From Actinomycetospora termitidis (GTDB taxonomy: Bacteria > Actinomycetota > Actinomycetes > Mycobacteriales > Pseudonocardiaceae), in assembly GCF_030286555.1 (NCBI RefSeq), contig NZ_JASVWF010000005.1, positions 372,001 to 436,000 on the forward strand: a DNA stretch of 64,000 bases. Direction: 5' to 3'. The notes beneath the pieces were generated by a model. It was not told where the DNA came from, did no database searches, and saw nothing but the letters and a program-made list of their open reading frames with translations. The position numbers and the translations under genes were made by a program. This document shows positions 43,882-52,307 of the stretch, one piece after another; within the stretch, counting starts at the first letter, position 1; every line of letters begins with the position of its first letter.

Positions 43882-45156
43882 ATGACGGGGGGCGATCGGC
43901 GGGAGGACGACCGTCCGGCCCGCTTCCGGGACGCCCTCGCGGTCCCCGCCTTCCGTCGGCTCTGGCTCGGTCAGCTGCTCTCGATCGTCGGCGACCAGGT
44001 GGCCCGGGTGGCCCTCGCCGTGCTCGTGTTCGACCGGACCGCGTCGGCCGCCCTGACCGCGCTCACCTACGCGCTGACCTTCCTGCCCGACCTCGTCGCC
44101 GGGCCGCTGCTCTCCGGCCTGGCCGACCGCTTCCCGCGCCGGGCGGTCATGGTGGTCACCGACCTCGCCCGGGCCGTGCTCGTCGCCGTCATGGCCGTGC
44201 CGGGCATGCCGCTGCCCGCGCTGATCGTGCTGCTCGTCGCCGTGCAGATGCTGGCCGCGCCGTTCCTCGCCGCGCGGTCGGCGATCCTGCCGCACCTGCT
44301 CACGGGCGACCGCTACGTGGCCGGCAACGCGGTGATCAGCACGACCTACCAGTCCGCCCAGGTCCTCGGCTTCGCCCTCGGCGGGCCACTCGTCGCGCTC
44401 CTCGGGGTCTCCCCCGCCCTCGCGGTCAACGCGGCGACGTACGCGCTCTCGGCCGCGGTCCTGCGGTGGGGCGTCCCCGAGCAACCCGTGCCTCCCGACA
44501 ATGCAACCGAGCACGCCGATAGGGGGTCGGTGCGGGTCGGACTGCGCGGGGAATTCGCCCGCGTGACGGCGGGCGCACGGATCGTGGGCTCGGACCCGCG
44601 CCTGCGCTCGTTGATCGGGCTGGCGTGCATCTCGGCGTTCGTGGTCACCGTCGAGGGACTCGCGGCGCCCTACGCGGCGGAGCTCGGCGCGGGGACGGCC
44701 GCGGTGGGCCTCCTCCTGGCGGCGAACCCGCTGGGGCAGGTGCTCGGGATCCTGCTGCTGACCCGCCTGGTCCCACCGCCCCGGCGGTCGCGGTGGATCG
44801 GACCGCTCGCGGTCGGGTCGTGCGTCCCGCTCGTGGTGTCCGCCCTCGGGCCGCCACTGTGGGTCCTGGTCGTGGCCTGGGTGGTCTCGGGCATGGCGTG
44901 CGCCTACCAGGTGCCCGCCAACGCGACCTTCGTCGTGACCGTCGACGACGCGCAGCGCGGACAGGCCTTCGGACTGGCCGTCACGGCGCTGCGGGTCACC
45001 CAGGGGGTCGGGGTCCTGCTCGCCGGGGTGCTGGCGCAGCGGTCGTCGCCGTCGACCGCCGTCGCGATCGGCGGGGCCGTGGGCATCGTCGTGGCCCTGT
45101 GGGCCGCGCGGGCGTGGTCCCGGGCCTCCGCGCGGGAGCCCCGGCCCGACGCGTGA
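43882..45156 (+). CDS. MFS exporter (EntS/MFS_3-like)
   Basis: A 424-residue transporter with about 12 helices. The N-terminal AFRRLWLGQLLSIVGDQVARV and the loop LADRFPRRAVMVVTDLARA are typical of the enterobactin-exporter/MFS_3 group, which exports siderophores, peptides and drugs. The stop is 40 bp from the stop of the convergent 40-residue repeat-peptide gene. The proximity invites an export link, but the two are not in one operon. Confidence 0.88.
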   Translation: MTGGDRREDDRPARFRDALAVPAFRRLWLGQLLSIVGDQVARVALAVLVFDRTASAALTALTYALTFLPDLVAGPLLSGLADRFPRRAVMVVTDLARAVLVAVMAVPGMPLPALIVLLVAVQMLAAPFLAARSAILPHLLTGDRYVAGNAVISTTYQSAQVLGFALGGPLVALLGVSPALAVNAATYALSAAVLRWGVPEQPVPPDNATEHADRGSVRVGLRGEFARVTAGARIVGSDPRLRSLIGLACISAFVVTVEGLAAPYAAELGAGTAAVGLLLAANPLGQVLGILLLTRLVPPPRRSRWIGPLAVGSCVPLVVSALGPPLWVLVVAWVVSGMACAYQVPANATFVVTVDDAQRGQAFGLAVTALRVTQGVGVLLAGVLAQRSSPSTAVAIGGAVGIVVALWAARAWSRASAREPRPDA

Positions 45157-45196
45157 GCCGGCCGGCGCCCCGGAGGGCGCCGGCCCGGGCGCGGGA

Positions 45197-45319
45197 TCAG
45201 CCCCAGTGCACGTCGCCGCGGTGCCAGTTGGAGTCGGCCACGTTCCAGTGCGAGTCGCGGTTCCAGTGCGAGTCGCGGTTCCAGTGCGAGTCGCGGTTCC
45301 AGTGCGAGTCGGGACGCAT
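45197..45319 (-). CDS. 40-residue peptide of tandem DSHWN repeats
   Basis: This is a complete short gene. A consensus GAGGAGAA ribosome site lies 5-7 nt before the ATG at 45319, and it ends with TGA at 45197. After MRP the product has four DSHWN(R/V) hexapeptides in a row, then a divergent tail ADSNWHRGDVHWG. It is rich in Asp, His, Trp and Asn, with no membrane segment or leader I recognise. A repeating core resembles multi-core ribosomal-peptide precursors or a metal-binding peptide, but no modifying enzyme is adjacent and no family is known to me. Neighbours are an MFS exporter (convergent) and a diguanylate cyclase (divergent). Confidence 0.65.
   Translation of the reverse strand: MRPDSHWNRDSHWNRDSHWNRDSHWNVADSNWHRGDVHWG
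45243..45313. repeat. 18-bp tandem repeat within the small peptide gene
   Basis: Three perfect copies of TTCCAGTGCGAGTCGCGG run from 45243 to 45296, followed by a partial fourth to 45313. The period is six codons. The identical codon choice in each copy implies recent expansion by slippage or selection for exact repeats. Confidence 0.9.
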
Positions 45320-45419
45320 GGGTTCTCCTCGGTGGTGTGTGATCGGTTGCACGCCGTGTCCCCGCAGGCGTCGGATGCCCCGGTCGCGCATCGACGGGCG
45401 CGCGAGTCGGTGACGCATC

Positions 45420-45457
45420 GTGGTCGGCTCACGAGGACCGTGAGCCCGGATGACCAC
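45420..45457. promoter_or_regulatory. Two-part hairpin in the divergent region
   Basis: GGCTCACG (45426-45433) and CGTGAGCC (45439-45446) pair perfectly. Outer arms GTGGTC (45420-45425) and GACCAC (45452-45457) extend the stem with a small bulge. It lies between the repeat-peptide gene and the diguanylate cyclase gene, which diverge. It could be an operator or leader structure. Confidence 0.45.
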
Positions 45458-45487
45458 GGAGCGCGACCGACGGACGAGATTCATCCT

Positions 45488-45503
45488 GACCGCCGTGGCG
45501 GTC
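45488..45503. promoter_or_regulatory. Palindrome upstream of the diguanylate cyclase gene
   Basis: GACCGCC and GGCGGTC flank GT, giving a compact near-palindrome 163 bp before the GTG start. No other gene is seen in 45320-45665. A repressor site is possible. Confidence 0.35.
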
Positions 45504-45665
45504 GGTGACCACCCGACGACCGGGCGTCAACCATCCAGGTGAGATGCCACGAAAGGGTGATCCAAAGCGTTCTCGGACGGGGCGACGCGGTACCGTGCGA
45601 GTCGCGCCGACGCCACCACCGGGGCGCGCCGCACCCTCGACACCTGCCTCCGGAGGCAACGGACA

Positions 45666-47000
45666 GTGACCGACTCGCGCTCCCGGCTCCCCAGCCCGGA
45701 CGTCGCGAGCGCGACGGTGCGTGACCGTGGTCGGCGCTGGAGTCCGCGCCGGTGGACGCTCTGGTCGCTCCCCCGCAGCGCCCTGGCCTACGTCCTGGGG
45801 GTCGAGGCCGCGGCCGTGCTGGTCATGGTGCTGACGCTGGTCCTCGGCCCGCACGGCCGGGGCTGGGTGGTCGCCGGCCTGCTCTTCCTCGGCGCCGTCA
45901 CCCATGCCGAGGCCGCCCGGCACATCGAGCGCGTCCGGGTCTCCCGGGTCGACCGCCCCTTCATCGACCTCAAGTCGATGTGGACGTTCGCGGGTCTGCT
46001 GCTCGTGCCCACCGGCACCGCGCTCGTCCTGGTCGGCGCGACCTTCGCGTACTGGTGGCTGCGGAACGGGCAGCACCACTCCGCCCTGCACAAGTGGATC
46101 TTCTCGTGGGCGACGGTGGTGCTCGGGACCGCGGCGGCCGGACTCGTGTTGCAGGGGTTCGACATCGACACCCTGCTGGCGCGGGCCGCCGGCCCCACCG
46201 GCCTGGTGCTGATCGCCGCCGCGGCCTGCGTGCGCTGGGCGGTCAACCACGGCCTCGTCGTCGGCATCCTCCTGCTGACCACCCGCGACCGGTCGGTGCG
46301 CCGCCACCTCGCGAGCCCCGCCGACACGCTGCTCGGCCTGGGGGCGCTCGCCCTCGGGGCCGCGCTCGCCGTCCTGGCCGCCGCGTCCCCCTGGCTCGTC
46401 CCGATCCTGCTGGTCCCGGTGATCACGCTCCACCGCGGTGTGCTGCTGGACCAGTTCCGGCACGCCGCGCGGACCGACCCGAAGACCGGGCTGGCGAACG
46501 GGGCCGCCTGGGCCGAGGTGGCGGGGAAGGAGATCGCCCGCGCCCGACGGCACGGCATCGGCCTGGCCGTCCTCATGGTCGACCTCGACGAGTTCAAGGC
46601 CGTCAACGACGCCCACGGCCACCTGGTGGGCGACGAGGTCCTGCGTGCGGTCGCCGCGGCGCTCTCGGCCGAGGTGCGGGCCTACGACGCCGTCGGCCGG
46701 TTCGGCGGCGAGGAGTTCGTCGTGCTGTTGTCCGGCGTCGATCCGCCCGCGGCCACGCACGCCGCCGAGCGGCTCCGGGCACGCATCGGCGCGATCGACC
46801 TCACCGTCCCGGGGATGGCCGGGGTCACCTCCCGGGTGCGCGGTCTGACGGCGTCGATCGGCTGCGTGCCCTGCCGGCCGACCGACACGACCGTCGAGGA
46901 GCTCCTGACGGCCGCCGACGCGGCGCTCTACCGCGCGAAGCGGGCCGGCCGGGACCGCACCGTCACCGCGGACCCGGCGCGCCCCGAGGTCGGGCCCTAG
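45666..47000 (+). CDS. Membrane-bound diguanylate cyclase
   Basis: A 444-residue protein with an N-terminal membrane domain of about six helices (40-255) and a C-terminal GGDEF domain. The catalytic motif GGEEF is at 347-351, with the metal-binding aspartate in MVDLDEFKAVND. An RAYD inhibitory site is correctly placed five residues upstream, so it should make c-di-GMP and be product-inhibited. The GTG start follows a GGAGG-like site. Its 3' end overlaps the acyl-CoA dehydrogenase tail by 4 bp. Confidence 0.92.
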   Translation: MTDSRSRLPSPDVASATVRDRGRRWSPRRWTLWSLPRSALAYVLGVEAAAVLVMVLTLVLGPHGRGWVVAGLLFLGAVTHAEAARHIERVRVSRVDRPFIDLKSMWTFAGLLLVPTGTALVLVGATFAYWWLRNGQHHSALHKWIFSWATVVLGTAAAGLVLQGFDIDTLLARAAGPTGLVLIAAAACVRWAVNHGLVVGILLLTTRDRSVRRHLASPADTLLGLGALALGAALAVLAAASPWLVPILLVPVITLHRGVLLDQFRHAARTDPKTGLANGAAWAEVAGKEIARARRHGIGLAVLMVDLDEFKAVNDAHGHLVGDEVLRAVAAALSAEVRAYDAVGRFGGEEFVVLLSGVDPPAATHAAERLRARIGAIDLTVPGMAGVTSRVRGLTASIGCVPCRPTDTTVEELLTAADAALYRAKRAGRDRTVTADPARPEVGP

Positions 47001-48175
47001 CGGAACGCCGCCAGCCCGGTGAGCGCCTGCCCGATCGACAGCGCGTGCATCTCCTCGGTGCCCTCGTAGGTCAGCACCGTCTCCAGGTTCGTCATGTGCC
47101 GGAACACCGGGTACTCGAGGGTGATCCCGTTGCCGCCCAGGACGGTCCGCGCGGTCCGGGCCACGTCGAGGGCCGCGTGCACGTTCGCCATCTTGCCGAA
47201 GCTGACCTGCGCCGGGTGCAGCTCGTGCGCGTCCTTGAGCCGCCCGATCCGGGCCGCCGTCAGCGAGGCCTGGTTGACCGCCACGACCATCTCCGCGAGC
47301 TTGCGCTGGGTCAGCTGGAACCCGGCGATCGGCTTCCCGAACTGCTCGCGGTCGAGCGCGTAGGACAGCGCCGCCTCGTAGCAGGACCGGGCCGCCCCGA
47401 CGGCGCCCCACAGGATGCCGTAGCGCGCCTCGTTCAGGCACGACAGCGGGCCCTTGAGCCCGGTGACCTCGGGGAACATCGCGTCGGCGGGCAGGCGGAC
47501 GCCCTCCAGGACGAGCTCCGCGGTCAGCGACGCCCGCAGCGAGAGCTTGTGCTTGACCTCGTTCGCGGTGAAGCCCGGGGAGTCGGTCGGGACGACGAAG
47601 CCGCGGATGCCCGACGACCCGGCGTCGGGATCGGTCTGGGCCCACACGACGGCGACGTCGGCGAGCGTCCCGTTCGTGATCCACATCTTGGAGCCGTCGA
47701 GGACCCAGTCGTCGCCGTCGCGCCGCGCCCGGGTGCGCATCGAGCCGGGGTCGGACCCGGCGTCGGCCTCGGTCAGCCCGAAGCAGCCCAGCGCCTCGCC
47801 GGTCGCCATGCGGGGCAGCCAGGTCTGCTTGTGCTCCTCGGTGCCCCACCGGTGGATCGCGAACATCGCGAGCGAGCCCTGCACGGAGACGAACGAGCGC
47901 AACCCGGAGTCGACCGCCTCCAGCTCGCGGCACGCCAGGCCGTAGGAGGTGGCGTTGGTCCCGGCGCACCCGTAGCCCTCGAGGTGCATCCCGAGCAGTC
48001 CGAGCGACCCCAGGCCCTTGGCGATGTCGCGCGGCAGGGTGTTCGACTCGTACCACTCGGCGATCCGCGGGGCGAGCTCCGCGGCCGCGTAGTCGCGGAC
48101 GGCGTCACGGATGTCGCGCTCCTCCGCGGTCAGCTCGGCGTCGACGGCGAGGAAGTCACTCGGGTCCGGAACCAT
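46997..48175 (-). CDS. Acyl-CoA dehydrogenase, glutaryl-CoA dehydrogenase-like
   Basis: A 392-residue FAD enzyme. It has CFGLTEADAGSDPGSM near 130-145, WITNG, CLNEARYGILWG, and a C-terminal VLTYEGTEEMHAL in which the glutamate at about 371 is the catalytic base. The NEARYGI arginine and the length fit glutaryl-CoA dehydrogenase, which oxidises and decarboxylates glutaryl-CoA from lysine or tryptophan breakdown. A related short-chain acyl-CoA substrate is possible. The ATG at 48175 lies inside the Nudix 3' end, so the two are likely coupled. Confidence 0.9.
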   Translation of the reverse strand: MVPDPSDFLAVDAELTAEERDIRDAVRDYAAAELAPRIAEWYESNTLPRDIAKGLGSLGLLGMHLEGYGCAGTNATSYGLACRELEAVDSGLRSFVSVQGSLAMFAIHRWGTEEHKQTWLPRMATGEALGCFGLTEADAGSDPGSMRTRARRDGDDWVLDGSKMWITNGTLADVAVVWAQTDPDAGSSGIRGFVVPTDSPGFTANEVKHKLSLRASLTAELVLEGVRLPADAMFPEVTGLKGPLSCLNEARYGILWGAVGAARSCYEAALSYALDREQFGKPIAGFQLTQRKLAEMVVAVNQASLTAARIGRLKDAHELHPAQVSFGKMANVHAALDVARTARTVLGGNGITLEYPVFRHMTNLETVLTYEGTEEMHALSIGQALTGLAAFR

Positions 48176-48623
48176 GGGTCCACGCTAAGTGCTGCGCCCA
48201 GAACGCGGCGAACCCCGGATGGAGGTCGAGGTCACCGACGCCCTCCACCGTCACCCACCGCAGCTCCGAGGCCTCCCCGTCCTGCGGCGTGAGCGGCACC
48301 GGCTCGTCGAGGGTGGCGTGCACCGTCGTGTAGCTCCACCCGCCGTGGTCGTCGGTCGAGACGTTCCCGACGACGACCCGGGCCGGGTCGAGCCCGGTCT
48401 CCTCCGCGGTCTCGCGCAGGGCGGTCTCGACGGCGGTCTCGTCCCCGTCGCGGGCCCCGCCCGGGATGCCCCAGGTGTTGCCGTGGTGGCTCCAGAAGAT
48501 GCGGTGGGCGAGGAGGATCCGGCCGTCGGACTCGAGCAGCAGACCGGCCGCGCCGAACCGGCCCCAGTGCCGGTGCCCCTGCCCGCAGACCACCCAGCCG
48601 TCCCCGTTCGTGCCGCGCGCCAC
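48156..48623 (-). CDS. Nudix hydrolase
   Basis: A 155-residue protein with the Nudix box GGARDGDETAVETALRETAE extended by ETGL at about 55-78, matching GX5EX7REUXEEXGU. It hydrolyses a nucleoside diphosphate linked to another moiety; the substrate is unknown. I choose GTG at 48623, preceded by CGGAG, just before the first strand. It ends 20 bp within the acyl-CoA dehydrogenase gene. It is divergent from the YbdK gene with 47 bp between starts. Confidence 0.88.
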   Translation of the reverse strand: MARGTNGDGWVVCGQGHRHWGRFGAAGLLLESDGRILLAHRIFWSHHGNTWGIPGGARDGDETAVETALRETAEETGLDPARVVVGNVSTDDHGGWSYTTVHATLDEPVPLTPQDGEASELRWVTVEGVGDLDLHPGFAAFWAQHLAWTHGSGPE

Positions 48624-48670
48624 TCGTGTCTCCGTTCGTCGGGCCGCCCCCGGTGGGAACATCCCCCGTC

Positions 48671-49756
48671 GTGGACGCACCGACACGGCGGATGGGGGTC
48701 GAGGAGGAGCTGCTCCTCGTCGACCCCGACGACGGCACCGCGCTGGGCCTGGCCCCGGCCGTGCTCGCAGGCTCGGAGGAGCTCGACGCGGAGATGCGCT
48801 ACGAGCAGGTGGAGACGGGCAGCGCCCCGCACGCCGACGCGGACGCCCTCGCCGATGACCTCCACCGGCGCCGCCGCGCGGCGGTCGAGGCGGCGGGCGA
48901 GCGCGGGGCCGCGGTCGCCGCGGTCGCCACCTCGCCCCTGCCGCAGGGGCCGGCGCCGGAGCTCGAGGGCCGCTACGGGCGGATCCTCGAGCGTTTCGGT
49001 GCCGTCGCCACCGAACAGCTGACCAACGGCCAGCACGTGCACGTCGAGATCAGCTCCCGCGAGGAGGGCGTCGGCGTGCTGGACCGGATCGGCCCGTGGC
49101 TGCCGGTCCTGCGCGCGCTCTCGGCCAACTCGCCCTATTGGCGCGGGGAGGACACCGGGTACGCGAGCTACCGCTCGATCGTCTGGTCGCGCTGGCCCTC
49201 GGCCGGGCCGACGCGGGTGTTCGGCTCGGTGGCGGCCTACGACGAGGTGGTGGCCGCGATGGTCGCGACGGACACCGTCGTCGACGACGCGATGGCCTAC
49301 TTCGACGCCCGCCTGGCGGCGAACTTCCCGACCGTCGAGGTCCGCGTCGCCGACGTCGGGCTCACCGTGGACGACGCAGTCGTGGTCGCGCTGCTCGCGC
49401 GGGCCCTGGTGACGACCGCGGCCGCGGCCTGGGAGGCCGGCGACCCGCCGCCGGCGACCCCGATCGAGGTCCTGCGCCTGGCGCACTGGCGGGCGGCCCG
49501 GGCCGGCTGCGTGGGCCGGGCGGACGCCGAGACGGGCACCCTGATCCACCCGGGGACCGCGCGGCCGGTCCCGGCCCGCGAGGCGGTCGCGGCGCTGCTG
49601 GACCACGTCGACGACGCCCTCGGCGAGGACCGGAAGACGGTGCACGCGGGCGTCGACCGCGTGCTGCGCGGCGAGACCGGATCCGCGGTGCAGCGGGCGG
49701 CGTTCGACGACGGCGGGCTGATCGCGGCGGTGCGCGCGGCGCAGTTGACGTCCTAG
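48671..49756 (+). CDS. YbdK-type carboxylate-amine ligase (glutamate-cysteine ligase 2 family)
   Basis: A 361-residue GCS2-fold enzyme. It starts with RRMGVEEELLLVDP and has TNGQHVHVEI near 120, SANSPYWRGEDTGYASYRS, and ANFPTVEVRVADV near 220, the usual ATP/Mg and substrate elements. Family members form gamma-glutamyl amide bonds weakly or join unknown carboxylates and amines. Neither mycothiol nor ergothioneine genes are nearby. GTG at 48671 is chosen by spacing to GGTGGGAA; ATG 48692 is an alternative. Confidence 0.85.
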   Translation: MDAPTRRMGVEEELLLVDPDDGTALGLAPAVLAGSEELDAEMRYEQVETGSAPHADADALADDLHRRRRAAVEAAGERGAAVAAVATSPLPQGPAPELEGRYGRILERFGAVATEQLTNGQHVHVEISSREEGVGVLDRIGPWLPVLRALSANSPYWRGEDTGYASYRSIVWSRWPSAGPTRVFGSVAAYDEVVAAMVATDTVVDDAMAYFDARLAANFPTVEVRVADVGLTVDDAVVVALLARALVTTAAAAWEAGDPPPATPIEVLRLAHWRAARAGCVGRADAETGTLIHPGTARPVPAREAVAALLDHVDDALGEDRKTVHAGVDRVLRGETGSAVQRAAFDDGGLIAAVRAAQLTS

Positions 49757-51237
49757 CGGGCGGCCGCGCGCAGGGCACCGCGGGCCATCGGCCCGAACAC
49801 CAGCGGCGCCCCCACACGCAGCCCGGCCCCGTAGGCGACCCCCGCCAGCCCGGACGGCGCGAACGCGACGTCGAGGCGCAGGGCCGAGCCGGACCCGTCG
49901 TCGGGAAGGACCGTGAACGTCAGCCACAGCCGGCCGGGCACCTTGAGGTCGGCCCGCAGGCGCAGCCACTGCCCGGACGCGAGGGCGGAGACGCGCCAGC
50001 CGTCGACGACGTCGCCCACGACGAGGTCGCGCCCGTGCGGGCGGCCCCGGTAGCCACCGACGCCACCGAGGAGCTGGTCGGCCCACCCGAGGGCCGCGAA
50101 CACGCCGGGCGGGGCGTACCAGCCGGTGTCGCCGCCGATGCGCTGCACGGCCGCCCAGACCGCCTGCGGCGTGGCCGGACCGCGCGCGGTCGTCGACCAC
50201 CGCCAGGTCGCGCCGCCGGAGCCGACCGGGTCGGACGGGAGCGCGAGCGCCGCGGGGCGGTCGGCCGGGGAGTCCCCGGGCGCGGGGTCGCGGTCGGTGG
50301 GCTCCACCCCGTCCCGGCGGTACCCCAAGGCCGCGCGGACCGCGGCGCCGTAGGTGGTCGGCCCGCCGGGCGGGTCACCGAGGAGCCGGCGGGCATCGGC
50401 GAGCGAGTCCGGGTCGCACACCAGCTCGTGGCGCAACGACTCGATCAGCGGCTCGACCAGGCGGCGCGGCAGCGGGGACAGCAGCTCCATCGCCATCGCG
50501 GCCACGGTCGGCCCGCCGGGCGGGACCGGCAGCGGCACCGGCACGGCCACCCGCTGCGGGAGCCCGGCCAGTCGCGCGTAGCGCTGGACCAGGTCCAGGT
50601 AGGTGAGCACGTCGGGGCCGCCGACGTCGAGGCGGCGGTCGACCTCGGGCGGGAGGAGGGTGGCCGCCGCGAGGAGGTGCAGGACGTCGTCCACGGCGAT
50701 CGGCTGGGTGCGGTGCGCGAGCCACGGGATGGCGGGCAGCACCGGCACGCGCTCGGCGAGGTAGCGGATCATCTCGAAGCTCGCCGAGCCGGAGCCGACG
50801 ACGATCCCGGCCTCGAGGGCCGCCGTCGGGACCGGGGAGGCCAGGAAGACGTCGGCGACCTCGGCGCGGGAGGCGAGGTGCCGGGAGACGGAGCCCAGGC
50901 TCGGTCGCAGGCCCCCGAGGTAGACGATGCGCCCGACGCCCGCCCCGGTCGCGGCGTCCGCGACCACGTGGGCCGCCGTGCGGTCGCGTTCCGGGAAGTC
51001 GGGGCGGTCCAGGGCGTGCGCGAGGTGGACGACGACATCGGCGTCCGCCACGAGCCGCGCGACCGCCGCGCGGTCCTCCAGGGCGCCCGGGACGACGTCG
51101 ACCTCGGCCGCCCAGCGGGTGAGCGCCAGCTTGTCCGGTGAGCGGACCAGCACCGCGACGTCGTCCCCGCGCGCGAGCAGTCGCGGGACGAGGCGGGTCC
51201 CGAGGTAGCCGGTCGACCCGATGACGGCGCAGCGCAC
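49753..51237 (-). CDS. NAD-dependent epimerase-like protein fused to DUF2867
   Basis: A 494-residue two-part protein. Residues about 1-290 form an atypical SDR with the Rossmann motif GSTGYLGTRLVPRL at residues 7-20, typical of NmrA-like redox sensors. Residues about 340-494 are DUF2867-like, with QRIGGDTGWYAPP, GRDLVVGDVVDGWRV and a GLRVGAPLVFGPM tail. The fusion is common in actinobacteria, with function unassigned. Its stop overlaps the YbdK stop region by 4 bp. Confidence 0.82.
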   Translation of the reverse strand: MRCAVIGSTGYLGTRLVPRLLARGDDVAVLVRSPDKLALTRWAAEVDVVPGALEDRAAVARLVADADVVVHLAHALDRPDFPERDRTAAHVVADAATGAGVGRIVYLGGLRPSLGSVSRHLASRAEVADVFLASPVPTAALEAGIVVGSGSASFEMIRYLAERVPVLPAIPWLAHRTQPIAVDDVLHLLAAATLLPPEVDRRLDVGGPDVLTYLDLVQRYARLAGLPQRVAVPVPLPVPPGGPTVAAMAMELLSPLPRRLVEPLIESLRHELVCDPDSLADARRLLGDPPGGPTTYGAAVRAALGYRRDGVEPTDRDPAPGDSPADRPAALALPSDPVGSGGATWRWSTTARGPATPQAVWAAVQRIGGDTGWYAPPGVFAALGWADQLLGGVGGYRGRPHGRDLVVGDVVDGWRVSALASGQWLRLRADLKVPGRLWLTFTVLPDDGSGSALRLDVAFAPSGLAGVAYGAGLRVGAPLVFGPMARGALRAAAR

Positions 51238-51276
51238 ACGATCATCCTGGCCCGTCGCCGCGCCGCGCGCGCAGGC

Positions 51277-51492
51277 TCATCCCTTCACGTTGGGCTTGCC
51301 CTCCTGGTCGGCCCAGCGCTGGTCGATGCCGATGATGCTCGCGCGGCCCCGCATGATGCGGATGACCTGCCACAGGCCGAGCACGCCCAGGATCAGCCCG
51401 ATGATCGGGTAGCCGAGCACGAAGGCGACCAGGGCCCCGGCGCAGATCCCGCCGACGACGATGTCACGCAGCGCCAGCACGATGGCCCTCAT
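51277..51492 (-). CDS. Small membrane protein
   Basis: A 71-residue protein with two close hydrophobic segments (about 8-27 and 29-44) and a basic, charged tail (RIMRGRASIIGIDQRWADQ). A GGGGG site precedes the ATG at 51492. No family is recognised. It lies between the SDR gene and the whiB promoter region. Confidence 0.6.
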   Translation of the reverse strand: MRAIVLALRDIVVGGICAGALVAFVLGYPIIGLILGVLGLWQVIRIMRGRASIIGIDQRWADQEGKPNVKG

Positions 51493-51608
51493 CGCCGGCC
51501 CCCGTTCGCGATCGATGTCATCGGTATCACCGGTCAGTGTGCCGCGCGGGACGCTGCGATGCACGTACGGTGGTGATCGCGAGTTCGTCACCGTCGGCGA
51601 CATCGATC

Positions 51609-51624
51609 TGTGGTGCAAATCACA
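51609..51624. promoter_or_regulatory. CRP/FNR-type box upstream of whiB
   Basis: TGTGG-TGCAAA-TCACA matches the CRP consensus TGTGA-N6-TCACA with one mismatch. It lies about 50 bp before a promoter-like pair and 354 bp before the whiB start. In Mycobacterium tuberculosis whiB1 is bound by the CRP protein Rv3676, so a CRP site here has precedent. Confidence 0.6.
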
Positions 51625-51657
51625 GTTCACTCGGACGCCGATCGGGACGACACTCGT

Positions 51658-51684
51658 TTGCCCGCAGCGAGGTCCGGCTACCTT
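51658..51684 (+). promoter_or_regulatory. Probable whiB promoter
   Basis: TTGCCC (51658-51663) and TACCTT (51679-51684) are 15 bp apart in a locally less GC-rich stretch. The implied start near 51691 gives a leader of nearly 290 nt. The leader (51691-51977) holds no convincing frame. Confidence 0.45.
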
Positions 51685-51977
51685 AGAAAGTCCGGACGGC
51701 GCCGCGAGCGCTGTCGGTCCGAGAACGTTCCGCAGTCGGTGGCCATCACCGGCCGGGAACGGATCGGGCGGCCCGGCGTGTGCGCGGTGACGACTCCCCA
51801 GGGGTTCGACGCCGTGGACCCGCGCCGACACGGCCCGGCTGACAGCAACCACCGAGACCGACCCCGTCACGGCGTCGAACGGCGCCGGGGCGCACGAGCG
51901 TGTGCGCGCGCCCGGACGGGGCACCTGCACACGCAGGCGACATGCACCACCCGAGACCGGAAAGGACAGCAGGACCC

Positions 51978-52232
51978 ATGGACTGGGAGCTCGCGGCCTG
52001 CCGCGACCACGACCCCGAACTCTTCTTCCCCGTCGGCACCGAGGGCCCCGCGGCCGAGCAGCTGACCGCCGCGAAGTTCATCTGCGGCACCTGCCCGCTG
52101 CAGGCCGCGTGCCTGCGCTGGGCGCTCGACACCGGCCAGGAGGCCGGCGTCTGGGGCGGGACGTCCGAGGAGGACCGCCGCGACATGCGTCGCGCGCGCC
52201 TCTCCGGCCGCTCGCTGCCCGTGAGCGCCTGA
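51978..52232 (+). CDS. whiB1: WhiB1/WblE-type iron-sulfur regulator
   Basis: An 84-residue Wbl protein with four cysteines at 8, 36, 39 and 45, which hold a nitric-oxide-sensitive 4Fe-4S cluster, and the GVWGG turn at 57-61. The DPELFFPVG segment, the length and the tail (EEDRRDMRR) match WhiB1 of mycobacteria and WblE of Streptomyces, an essential partner of the primary sigma factor. The symbol is by similarity. ATG 51978 follows AGCAGGACCC. Upstream CRP-box control also fits WhiB1. Confidence 0.9.
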   Translation: MDWELAACRDHDPELFFPVGTEGPAAEQLTAAKFICGTCPLQAACLRWALDTGQEAGVWGGTSEEDRRDMRRARLSGRSLPVSA

Positions 52233-52307
52233 GCCACCGACGGCTCGATCACGACGGCCCGTCCCCGGACTCCGGGGGCGGGCCGTTCGTCGTCCCCGGC
52301 CGGTGTC

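Noticed and set aside
45243..45313. Short tandem repeat considered as a CRISPR array
   Set aside because: The 18-bp units are contiguous with no spacers and lie within a coding frame. No cas genes are present.
43180..45432. 750-codon minus-strand frame spanning the MFS gene
   Set aside because: Only 43677-43180 (DUF3145) is real. The rest is antisense to the MFS exporter gene, which has clear transmembrane structure.
45206..45508. Plus-strand frame with repeated VRVAVP units opposite the DSHWN gene
   Set aside because: The repetition is forced by the same 18-bp DNA repeat, and only the minus-strand frame has a proper ribosome site and length.
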